Assembly: GCA_038363925.1 (NCBI GenBank)
Contig: JAQQWL010000011.1
Coordinates: 2,542,001-2,606,000, forward strand
Length of the DNA stretch: 64,000 bases
DNA from: Apiospora phragmitis
Lineage: Eukaryota; Ascomycota; Sordariomycetes; Amphisphaeriales; Apiosporaceae
Reading direction: 5' to 3'
The position numbers and the translations under genes are program-made. A model generated the notes under the pieces. That model saw only the letters and a list, made by a program, of their open reading frames with translations. It was not told where the DNA came from and searched no databases. Each line of letters begins with the position of its first letter. Within the stretch, counting starts at the first letter, position 1. Below are positions 25,386-34,779 of this stretch, in pieces.

Positions 25386-25591
25386 AGACCCGGGGCTTAT
25401 TTGATTCATCCTTTCGAAACCGACAAAGCCCATTCATTAATCCTCCCCAGCTTGGTGGTGCCAACATGTCCTGCTCGCATGGTCTGATCTTGTAGATACC
25501 TTGCCTCATCTTGTGGATTGCGCTCAGGTGTTGGCACCACCAGTGGGCTTTGTAGGTTTCGAAAGGGTGAGATAAATCACCCCCGGGTCCG
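25386..25591. repeat. Long imperfect inverted repeat (hairpin) with 47-nt loop
   Basis: The left arm 25386-25473 and right arm 25521-25591 are inverted copies. The inner part pairs GGTGGTGCCAAC with GTTGGCACCACC. The outer part shares CCTTTCGAAACC and ACAAAGCCCA with one mismatch in about 23, then GACCCGGGG. The left arm carries an extra segment of about 20 nt (25433-25452). It sits just 3' of the C2H2 gene. It may be a small foldback element (MITE-like) or a small-RNA precursor. Confidence 0.75.
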
Positions 25592-25711
25592 CGCAATAAA
25601 CCTGATCCTCCCCCACAGCCTCGGAGACTTTAGGACAATATATCGAAGGGGTTGATGTGTCGTATGTATATTCCGGCCACCCAGCCTCGAGTCCAGCACA
25701 TGGTATCCCAG

Positions 25712-26724
25712 TTAACGACGTGTGCAAGACTCACGCATATGTCGTTCCAAGTTGTCGCGGCGCTCGCTGAGTTCTTTGCCACATTGTGGACAGATGACCG
25801 TCCGCTTTTCATGTATGCTGCTTTGGTGGCGTCTCAGGTCTTTCGATGTAGAGAATGACTTCCCACACTGTGGGTGTCCGCAATGATGAGTTTTCCTGTG
25901 ATACAGCCTGTGTTTGCTTTCCTCAACGTTAGCATGGCGTTGAATCCAATAGGTGTACGGAGCGTATATTACATACCTCAGCTGGCGCTTAGTATCAAAA
26001 CACGCCAGGCAAATGTCACAGGTAAGTCTGGTACCCCTCGAGCATATCTCTTCGTCACATTGCGGGCTTGGAGCTATAGCACATGCTCCGAATACTGAAA
26101 AGGGTGTCTCAATGCTACTCGAAAAGGAAGACTCGGATAACTCGAGTGGCGAAGTGACCAATTCTTGGGGTATGTCATGGGTGGAAATGTAACTTGGCTG
26201 TTGAGAGTGTTGCAGTTGGTCAGACAAGTAACTCGATACCGGAAATTGTTCTGGTCCATAAGGAATCGACCATTCTTGTTCTTGAGGTAATGAAGCTGGG
26301 TGTTGAATAGTTGAAGTCCCGAAGCCTGGTCAGTATCAGCGTTACTGTTCTCTATTTAGGAACATGCCATGCAAGAGCGTAGCACACACCGTGATCATAT
26401 AAACCGCCGTCCCCTCCCAAGTGGTCGAAAGATACCAATGGACCTGGACATCCCTCGAAGCCTGAGGCAAAGAAGTGGGGAGTCGCATCTGCGAGGTCGG
26501 AAAAGTCACTTAGACCGTTCACACAGCCCCCAGAGCTCTGATGGGAAGACCCATGTCCGGCATCTCTTTGATCACTGCTGCATCGTCTCTGAATGAAATT
26601 CGAGGGAGGACCCTCGTTGTCCCCCCTCTGGAGGCTTCTTTGGTGATGTTTGTTCTACTAGCCCCTGAGTAGGTGTCTCCCCACAAAGGAGCTCCTTGGT
26701 GACGATGCCATCAGCAAAAGACAT
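25712..26724 (-). CDS. C2H2-type zinc-finger regulator (5' structure uncertain)
   Basis: Exons 26325-25977 and 25916-25712 are clear (introns 26389-26326 and 25976-25917). The second junction completes a finger: CDICLACFDTKRQ then LSKHRLYH, a proper C-x2-C-x12-H-x3-H. A second finger is C-x4-C-x12-H-x4-H (CGHPQC to HQSSIH). A last one is irregular, ending H-x4-C instead of H-x3-H. The upstream exon (26724-26390) starts at ATG MSFADGIVTKELL and is Ser/Gly-rich. In it the frame must move near 26583, either through an extra base or through a weak 70-nt intron (26658-26589, GTAGAA..CAG). Size is about 270-295 aa. Clustered C-terminal fingers suggest a nuclear DNA-binding protein of unknown target. 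A strong GTGAGT donor lies near the stop, so the 3' end may also be spliced differently. Confidence 0.7.
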
Positions 26725-27499
26725 CAAGCTTTCTAACATTAGGTACATGTATATTCACTTACTTGGCTCTGATAATGGATGTGAGTAAAGGTTTTACTAG
26801 TTTCCAGGTTGAGAGCTCTGAGAAATGACGGACTGGGAGATCCTTTAAGTACATAGACAAAGGGTTACCCTGCTCGACGTCAATCGTCGATATTGACCAA
26901 TAGCAAGCCGAGGGTGGTCCTCAGTATCGGAACGGACCAACTCTATATGACCTGCATGAGGCCGGGACGCTGGCTGCAATAAGACTGGCAAACTGACTTG
27001 ATTGCTGCAGCCCATCCTGCAACTGCCATTGGAGACCTCCAAGAAGGTGCATGAGGCCCGTCCAAAGCCAGCGCAATTCTCGGGTTCTTTTCAGTCCGTC
27101 GCTGCCGTTTGCCTGGATTGAATCGAAGCCTGGATATAGGCCCGTACGACGAGTATATCGGCCTCAACGGCGATGACATTTAATCCTGATCATTGATGGC
27201 TAATGATTCAAGAAGGAGAGCAGCCATCAGAATCAGCAGGGAACCAACCGAAAACGACATTGACATGCCATGCCACAATTGTACATATACGTGTTAGATG
27301 ACGTAAATGAGTTCACAACTTCAATCGAGATTTTCCGGTGGGCACATATCTAGCGAGACCCAAGAAAGATTTCCACCAAAATCAAAGGTAGTCACATTAC
27401 TGACAGAACCGTACGAACTCCTAAACGCCCAGCCATGCAATTCCCTTCTAGTTTGGCCACTAAGCAAAACGGCAAAGGCCAGCCTAGCATAGACATCGT
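26725..27499. other. Intergenic region upstream of the C2H2 gene
   Basis: About 775 bp between the C2H2 start and the IMP3 stop, both on the - strand. No supported gene, and no repeat longer than about 12 bp that I could see. Confidence 0.5.
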
Positions 27500-28324
27500 C
27501 TACAGCAGCTCGAAGTCGTCCAGGCGGTCCTTGTACTTCATGACGTGCCGCTTGATCTTGCTGCCCTCGGACCAGGTGATGAAGTCCTCCATAGACCGGT
27601 TGACGAGGTACGCCGGATCCGTGACGACCTCAGTGCCCACGCGCACATGGCCCTGTTCGATCAGCTTGATGGCTCCAGAGATGGTCTCCGACATCTTGAG
27701 CCTCTGCATCACAACGGGGAGCCGCCTCCGGGCGAAAGCGCTGACGGTGATCTTCTCCACCGAGGACATCTTGGAGGTCTGGGCGAGGACGCCCATATCG
27801 TAGAGCTTCTCGAGCAGGAGGTCTTCGTGCTTCCTGCGGAAAGCCGACTCTGGGCTGAGCTGCGAGAGCTTGTGCGCATACTGACGTATGGAGCCACCTT
27901 GAATCCATTGAGGTTAGCCATGGCCATCTTCAGGCGCGTTCATGCCAGATTGTGGTCGCTTACATAGACGGTTATACTGTAACACCAAGTATTAGTTAAC
28001 TGCATTCACTATGCTTCAGGGGAGATGATATTACCTTATGGTAGTCTTCTACCTTCTGGATCGAATATCTAATAAGACCAGTTTAGCTGCTGCATCATGA
28101 CCTGGACATGACTAGTTCAGGGAATGAGGTTACCGCGTCCATCGTGCAGACAAAGTCATACCTTCGGATAACCTCATGATCTCTGTGGTTGTTGTCGCTT
28201 TTGTAGGTGATGAAATCAACCTTTTTGAGGAGCTTCCTGTTTAGGGATCAGTACTTCGTTACTCTGGATTGAATGAAACGACGGGTATCACATACTGCTC
28301 GTGATGCTTGAGCTTGCGGACCAT
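27500..28324 (-). CDS. IMP3: U3 snoRNP protein Imp3
   Basis: Five exons: 28324-28296, 28236-28162, 28068-28035, 27976-27964 and 27897-27500, giving 182 aa, the family's normal length. The N-terminus [18 protein letters not shown] is diagnostic. It is followed by [27 protein letters not shown], then the S4-like RNA-binding domain with [16 protein letters not shown] and [20 protein letters not shown], and the ending [20 protein letters not shown]. Imp3 binds U3 snoRNA and the 35S pre-rRNA in the nucleolus as part of the small-subunit processome and promotes U3-18S pairing. All introns are 58-68 nt. Exon 4 is only 13 nt. It starts 382 bp from the divergent mitoribosomal gene. Identification is firm. 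Confidence 0.95.
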
Positions 28325-28706
28325 CTTGTGGGGATTTCAAAGAATTAGTAGAGCTCGCTGGAAGAGCCCTTGGATGATAACGAGGGTAACCACGAATTCT
28401 TTGAGGATTGGAAAATTGGTTGCATTCACGATGCCGCCAATGCTTCTGCAACGCGCCAAAAGTTCTTGTCGCAAAGCGGCCTTCTTTCCGCCATCTCGAA
28501 TTATTTTGGGCCCCACTACTGATAACACCTGCCCGATAACTTTAAATTGCTGTACCGGATTAATTGATACAAGCTCACTCCGTCCCAAGGTACCTCCCGT
28601 CCAAAATTCCCAATTGCCTGGCATCACTGCCCACATACAGTCCAATTCGCGAATAGCTTCAGGCCCGGAATCAACCCAGGCAGGAGCTCAATATAACCAG
28701 CCCAAG
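28325..28706. promoter_or_regulatory. Bidirectional promoter, IMP3 / mitoribosomal S18
   Basis: The 382 bp between the two start codons must hold both promoters. No other gene fits. The head-to-head placement suggests shared control of cytosolic pre-rRNA processing and mitochondrial ribosome supply (inference). Confidence 0.6.
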
Positions 28707-29563
28707 ATGCCGCCCCGCATACCCTTTCTCAGCGCTTTCAAGCAGCCCGCTTCCTCCAGTTTCTTCAGGAGCCAAGCCTGCCATTTCTCTCAGCAGGCCC
28801 CTCTCCAGGCTAGTACGTCTCACTCCCGTGCACATGCATACACCCTTCATACACCCCTTCCCACACCGGAATACAGAGGCACACCCGACTGACCAGCCCT
28901 TCCAACTCTTCCACAGTTCGCCAAAATGTCCCCTCCTCCCCAGCGTCCTCGATGCTAAACCTCGACTCGTCCCCTTCCTCGAAGCGCGGCGGCGGGGACG
29001 CCACCCAGGGCGTATCCGAAATCTTTAGCAAATTCAACTTGAAGCGGCGGACGCAGGCGCCCTCGGCGAGCGCAGGGCCGAGGTCCTCGGCGACCTAAAG
29101 GGAAAGAGTGTCAGCGAGCACTACATGCGCCAGATGCCGCGGAAGTGGCGCGAGGGCGAGCTCTACGCGCCCAAGGATCTCAGCGAAGTCGAGGCCAACA
29201 AGTGGCGCAAGATGACGACCGTGCAGCGTGACTTGGTGGACTTGTTGGGATTGCGACCACTGGACATGTACGCGGTAGGGCTTCCGTTCCCTTCTGCGCT
29301 AGGATCTGGTACAGCCTAACTGACATTTGGCACAGAACTTCTCGGTGGTCTCTGAGTATATGACACCTCACGGCCGTATCAGAAAGCGCCAGCAAACCGG
29401 TCTTACGAACAAGAACCAGCGCAAGATCGCCAAGATGATCAGGCGCTCCGTCGCTCTGGGGCTGCATCCCAGTGTACACCACCATCCAGAGCTATTGATG
29501 CGGAGCGGGCGCAACACGCCGCAGCAAACTCAAGCTACAGGCAAATTCGGCAACTTCATCTAA
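28707..29563 (+). CDS. RSM18: Mitochondrial small-subunit ribosomal protein bS18m (one frame break)
   Basis: Exons 28707-28812, 28917-29274 and 29336-29563 (introns 104 and 61 nt, branch sites GACTGAC and CTAACTGAC). The N-terminus MPPRIPFLSAFKQPASSSFF is a Ser/Phe-rich mitochondrial presequence. The conserved part has YAPKDLSEVEANKWR, then in exon 3 FSVVSEYMTPHGRIRKRQQT, TGLTNKNQRKIAKMIRRSVA and LGLHPSVHHHPELL, the S18 signature. The protein binds rRNA on the platform of the mitoribosomal small subunit. Within exon 2 the frame changes near 29039-29041 (a missing base after AACTTG). With one base restored, the protein runs through SKFNLEAADAG without a stop. No intron fits, so a sequence error is likely in this essential gene. 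About 231 aa. Confidence 0.88.
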
Positions 29564-29888
29564 CAATAGGCAAGGCATCGGGCAGATGGTTGGATTTGAG
29601 TGGTACCAACCTGAAGGAGGCTCCGTTATACCAATATCATCGTGTGTAAACTATCATGTACAAAAGTTGTCGAGATGGATGGAATAGACCATCAGATACC
29701 AACATTGTCACGCGTGATCTGTAAGCATATGTAAGAAAGCTTCAAGAGGCAAGAAGAGGCACATAAGGTGTGGGTAGGCACATATGGCTACACATTTTTA
29801 CTATTGTACAGTAAAAGCTACCCCGATATCCCTTTGTACTGACAGAAATATGTGATGTACATTCGATTATCTGCATGGCAAACACGCG
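29564..29888. other. Convergent 3' regions of RSM18 and CIA84
   Basis: About 325 bp of AT-rich sequence between two stop codons; 3' UTRs expected, nothing else seen. Confidence 0.5.
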
Positions 29889-32376
29889 TTATGCCTTCCA
29901 GGGCCGTGAAATTTGGAACCTCATCAGTCCTTCCGCATCGCGCTTCCTCCGTGTCTTCTCGAGGCTACTCCAGACGTGCGGGAACTGCTCCTTGGCCCAC
30001 GCCTCAAAGTCCCCCTTCAGATCGTCATTAGCCAGGGCATTATATACCACAGCGAGTCTACAGGTGCTTTCGTCAGTATACGGTAAGACTGCGCTAGCAG
30101 CATATGGAGGAGGGCTTACGTTATTGGTTCGGGCCGTTGGTGGACTTTGGTCTCCATATTCTCAAGCAGCTCCTTTGCCTGCTCCAGCTGACTGTGAGCG
30201 GCCAAAGCACCCGCGTAGGCTGTATAGACGTTGGCCGGAATCTCGATCTCCATCTTGTGAACCTTGCCCCACAAGGACTGGGCCGCTTCGACTCCGAAGG
30301 GGGAGAACTCGTACGCCCTAAACACAATCTCTAATGACTGGTAGGTTGGTCCTTCCTCTGACCTGCTGATCTCTTTCCAGAAATCCAAAGCCCTCGAAAC
30401 GTCATCGCAGGCGGTATACGCAATCATCAGAGCATTGTAGACTGCCGTCGTGAGATGGATAGTGGTATCCATCTTGAGCATGTTGTGCACCATTCTCAGA
30501 CTCTCGGCATCAGGACACCGACCAAGACCCTCCAAGCATCGTACGTATGTCTCGGCCGTGGGGCGGAAAATGGGGTTGCTATGCTGCCTCATATGGCCAA
30601 ACACCTGACAAGCCATATCTGCTCGCCTTCGGTCATAGAAGGCATCCATAATCAGGACTCGGCTTTCCAATTTCACGTCGGGGAAAAATTGGCGGATCAG
30701 GGCGTATGCATCCCAGACTCGAGCTGTGCTGTTTGACTTGTCCAAGCAGTATTCCACGAAGGCCTGGCAAACGCTTTGTCGCTCTTCAAGGTTCAAGTGT
30801 ATCGTATGCAATGATAGCGTATCGATCACCTCATATTGTTCATCGTTTTTCAGGAAAGCCATGCATATCGAGACAACAGTGTCTGGTTCGAGAGTAACAT
30901 GTTGCTCTTCCAGAAAGCTGGTGATTTCGAGTATGCTCTCGTGTCTTGGTGATGAATCCATACATAGCGCACGTATTAACCTATTGAGCACTGGCCAGTC
31001 ATCTCTCTCGCTCCTGAAATTCTGAAGCGACCTGTAGGAGGTGAATGCACCATCCAGGTCGTTAGCGGCAACTCTGTAATCAATCTGTTGACTATAGAAC
31101 TGCCGGTCTGGTTCCAGGCCAAATTTCGAGACAAGCGTCGTAAGCCGTTCGGCGAGATAGGCATCCCCTTTTCGTTGGCCGCTTCGAGGAGCGCGTTCAT
31201 GATCTTCATGTTGGGTTCAAATTTGTACTTTTTATACTGCACTTTGAACATTTGTTCAAGATACTCGGGGCCCTTCCCCATCAGCAGTACAGCGAACTGG
31301 TAGAGAATTATGACGGCTTGTTCCACGTGATTCGGGTTCGATAATGAATCGATGCTGTTGGCCATGCCTTCATACACTAACATGGCCCATTCGAACTCGT
31401 TGTGTCGAATAGCGCATTTCAAGGCATCGGAAACCGTGATTTGCCTTGGGGGGTCCTTGGGTTCGATTGGTTTCTCAAAGGCCGCCATCATTTTTGCGAC
31501 GTCGTCTCGCTGCGCAAAGAACCTTGTGACAATTTCATGGACACTTTGGGTGTAAGTGATGCCGGCCTCTACTCTCATGGTCTCGATAAAAGCCATCATG
31601 TCCTCTTCGTTACCTTCACGGGCCAAGCCGCGGAGAACCGGTGTCCAAAGACCTTTGATGCGACCCATATCGATATCCGAAGCACGGCTGAGCCGCGGCC
31701 ATTGTTCCAATAGCGTGTCTCTAGCTTCTATCGCTCGTCCGTTCTGTGCCAGTGTTCGGAGCAAGGGGATCATATCAAATAGCTCTAGAGCTTCAGGGCT
31801 CAGGTTCTTTTCCGCGGCACTCGCTCCTCGCCTAGGCGCGCTGAGTTGTTTTCGAATCTCATGGTAAAGAGCTTTGGAGAAGGCTACTGCAGCATTCGGG
31901 TCGTCTTTGGAAGGCAGTATGAGTAGGGTATCTCTGGCAGTCCTCAGGTCGGCAACGGTAAGGGAGCCGTCTTTCTCGGACATGGCAGGTAGTAAAAGGT
32001 ATCGGAAAACTTGCTGCGCCACTTGGACTTGAAGCGAGTTCACCGGACGGCCATTAAACCTCTTGTATTTGAAAAACTCGCGGAAGCCCTTCAATAGCTC
32101 TTCCCTCGGAGGCGGGCGGAGGTTTTCCTTGTCATTGGAGCCAAACTGTAGCAGAGCTTCGTAACCGGGCTCGACGTCGGGGGCCTTCAGGGTTCGCGGA
32201 GCCTTCTGAAAGATATTCAGGAAGGTCCTCCGTTGTTGCGATATCCTAACCGACCGCCTTCCTACTGGACATCGACTCGTGGACGGTCTCGGGAGGGATT
32301 GGAGGGGGCACGGCGGGAGCGCGGCCTGGTGAACAAGTAGGCGTCGCAAGACATGGCGGGTGAATTGCGACCGCAT
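29889..32376 (-). CDS. cia84: PPR protein, complex I intermediate-associated CIA84 (one frame break)
   Basis: Exons 32376-30120 and 30057-29889 (62-nt intron), about 808 aa. An Arg-rich mitochondrial presequence ends near RRTFLNIFQKAPR. The body is made of helical pairs typical of pentatricopeptide repeats, for example TAVYNALMIAYTACDDVSRA, QSLEIVFRAYEFSPFGVEAA and ANVYTAYAGALAAHSQLEQA. The overall plan matches Neurospora CIA84, an assembly factor that binds the membrane-arm intermediate of respiratory complex I without entering the mature complex. The C-terminus FQISRPWKA lies in the short last exon. The frame breaks at the AAATTT run 31121-31126. One added base joins RRLSR to FGLEPDRQFYSQQIDYRV without stops. 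No intron explains it. The CIA84 name rests on architecture; another mitochondrial PPR protein is the alternative. Confidence 0.75.
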
Positions 32377-33164
32377 AATGGGTGTTTAGCTACGTACAGA
32401 GCCGACTACATTATAGAATTAGAGCTCGTCCGACATGATAAAACAACAAGTGGTTGTTGGAGGACTTGCCTGGGCATGATTGAAGCTCAATGGCGATCAA
32501 GATAGGCTCATATTGCCACATCAAACACAGCTTGGGGTTTCTGTTCTACCATAACGGCGGGCCGGCGGGCGTTCAAAAAATATTGGAGCTCCAATTCTAC
32601 TGGCTTCTGGGGAGCACCTCCAACTGAGAAGCTAAAAGCGCGTCATTGCTTGGCGGGCCACTGCTATTGCCAGCTGACTGCAACGCGCCCCACCTGTCAA
32701 TTATGACGATACACTCTTGACTCTATCTTCCTCCCTAGTGATTGTTGAACATAGGAACGGCTGGAAAGCCGATGCTAATTCAGGTAAACGTTTGGTTGTC
32801 GCAGGACTTGAGAGTAGTACAGTTCCAAGGACACGGAACTGGGTGGGTTTGGAACCATGCTGCCAAGCCGTTCACCCTACATACTTATCTAGCTTGTCCA
32901 TAGTTCTATACCTACCTAAGTATCTACAAGTATGCAAGAAAAGAGGCATATATTACCTTTCTGCAAACAGCATTCTACGTTCGGTGAATTGGTATGTAAG
33001 GCATAAGCCTTGCGGCCTCTGACCTTGGTCCGATACGACCATTTGGCGAATGTCGACTTTTACTATCTGCCTATGATCCCGGTCTCATGTGAACTCCCTC
33101 GCTTCCTACAGCCAGGCATGCCCAAGGTATGCTGTGAGCTCGAGAACCAACACCTGCAGGAAAA

Positions 33165-33655
33165 TTGGCCGACGCGCAAAACAGCTCCGCGCCGGCGCTG
33201 GATTCCTCCTTTGTCTCCTTCATGTACGTGAACAAGAACGAAAGCCGACGGGGTATCCCCGTGGCCTATCGAACTCACAGCGGCGGTAGTCTGATGCAAC
33301 CCTCTGGGAGTATCTGGACAGACTGGACGTCCGGGTCCCATCCCGCTGTCGCTGAGCTCCAAGGGGCTGATGGCGGGCTTCTCGGTGACGGCAACGGGCA
33401 CAAATGACAACAATGGGAAAGCCTACCACCAGCTTCTGACGGTCGACAGCATGTTTGGTCCATCTCACCTAATTCAAGGACAACACCGTGGGCAGCGGTG
33501 GAGGGGAGCGCGGACGACTTGTCCAAGTGTGCCAAAGCCACCGCCATAAGGGCAAACCGCGCCGGCAGGGTGCACTGGGTAGTGGAAAGAGATGGGCGCA
33601 GCGATGTGGACATCCTCGAGTTGCGATGGCTTGGGGAGCCCAGCGGAAATGTGAG
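33165..33655 (+). pseudogene. Coding-like island in three frames, unrecognised
   Basis: Three successive + frames read like protein: 33165-33360 (FVSFMYVNKNESRRGIPVAY, SIWTDWTSGSHPAVAELQG), then about 33366-33450 (LMAGFSVTATGTNDNNGKAY), then about 33450-33655 (KCAKATAIRANRAGRVHWVV, DVDILELRWLGEPSGN). Shifts near the GGGG at 33361 and the TTT at 33452 would join them. There is no convincing start, and the product is not recognised. It could be a gene relic or an unspliced small gene with sequence errors. Low confidence. Confidence 0.3.
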
Positions 33656-34522
33656 TGATCACTAAGTAAGTAATGCACTGGTTGGGGGTTGTCAATACCC
33701 GCGGTACCTGGGTAGTTATTGAGAGCTAATGACAATGACCTGCCCTTGCGATGTTCTAAGAATACTTCATCTCATATAAACATACCCGTCATTAGTAAGG
33801 TAGTTAGTGCGAACCCTCTTCGCTACCACTCCCCCACTGCTGACTGGCCATTCATGTCAGCATCGAAAGTGTATCTCTGTGCGGCTTCCGATTGGATCGT
33901 TAGGATTTCGCAATATGAAGCGAGGGTGTGCCAAGGTCGTCGGCTCACGATATACCGGGCGCCACCCAGTGGTAGAATCATTGGCAAAACCTACCTTCGG
34001 CGATCCCAAAGGCTGGGTGCTTAGTTCGAAGCCTGCTAAGCCGCCGAAAGGGGCGTTGGCTGCATTGGCACTAATGGCGATCTCACGTCAAGCATTTACG
34101 CTCGAAACATCCATCCGTTGTTTCGCATTGATACCGTGCATAATCTCGATCTGACCTCTCAGGTTGATCACAAGCTGACTGCCGACCTATCCATCTACGT
34201 GACAGGAGTTTATTAAGAAGAATCAAAGCTGATATGACTGATAAATTGATGGGTATCAATTTCATCTTCAGCTATGGAAGAAGTATCAGATACCAGATTT
34301 CTCCACCTCCCATTGAAAGACCCATGCCGATTCCCAATTGAATGCTGGCCCTTTTAGTCCAAGCCTGTAAACGCCATGCGCCAATGGTATAGTAAAGTAA
34401 AGTACAGTATAGTCAGTCTCGTGGGGGAACTTGTGCCCCTCCTAATGTGACCCCATATAATCAATGTGATCGGATTCCGCCCGTACCAAGGAGAAGAAAA
34501 GAGAGTGGACCTGCCCAAGAAG

Positions 34523-34547
34523 CGTACGTGCCGTACGTGCCGTACGC
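34523..34547. repeat. Short tandem CGTACGTGC repeat
   Basis: Two full copies of a 9-bp unit followed by CGTACGC. The core GTACGT is palindromic. It lies about 230 bp beyond the stop of the acyltransferase gene. Confidence 0.75.
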
Positions 34548-34779
34548 TGTGACGAGATTGATTTAGATGCTCTTATTGTACACACGTTCAATCCAACATC
34601 CTCTGTGCTCATCCGTAAAACAAAGAAGAATAACAAGTATGGCTTCATCCTATGCGCCAAACTGCAGTGCTGTTGAGTCCTCGGCATAGCGAAGAAATGG
34701 CGGTAAATAATGGTCTAGTGCCAAAACTAGAAAAACAGACGCGAGAAATATTTTGAAGTGGCCTTTTTCTTTTCTTCTC

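Larger units (their letters stand above)
24116..25711. other. Gene-less region rich in inverted repeats
   Basis: About 1.6 kb between the NFS1 start and the stop of the C2H2 gene. No convincing coding sequence. It contains a 16-bp perfect palindrome, a 34-bp-arm hairpin and a longer hairpin with 70-90-nt arms, each listed separately. Purine-rich and pyrimidine-rich patches flank them (24720-24780 and 24895-24930). Confidence 0.6.
32377..34779. other. Intergenic region, about 2.4 kb
   Basis: Apart from a coding-like island (33165-33655) and a short tandem repeat (34523-34547), listed separately, I see no gene. The part next to CIA84 (32377-32700) is its probable promoter. Confidence 0.5.
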
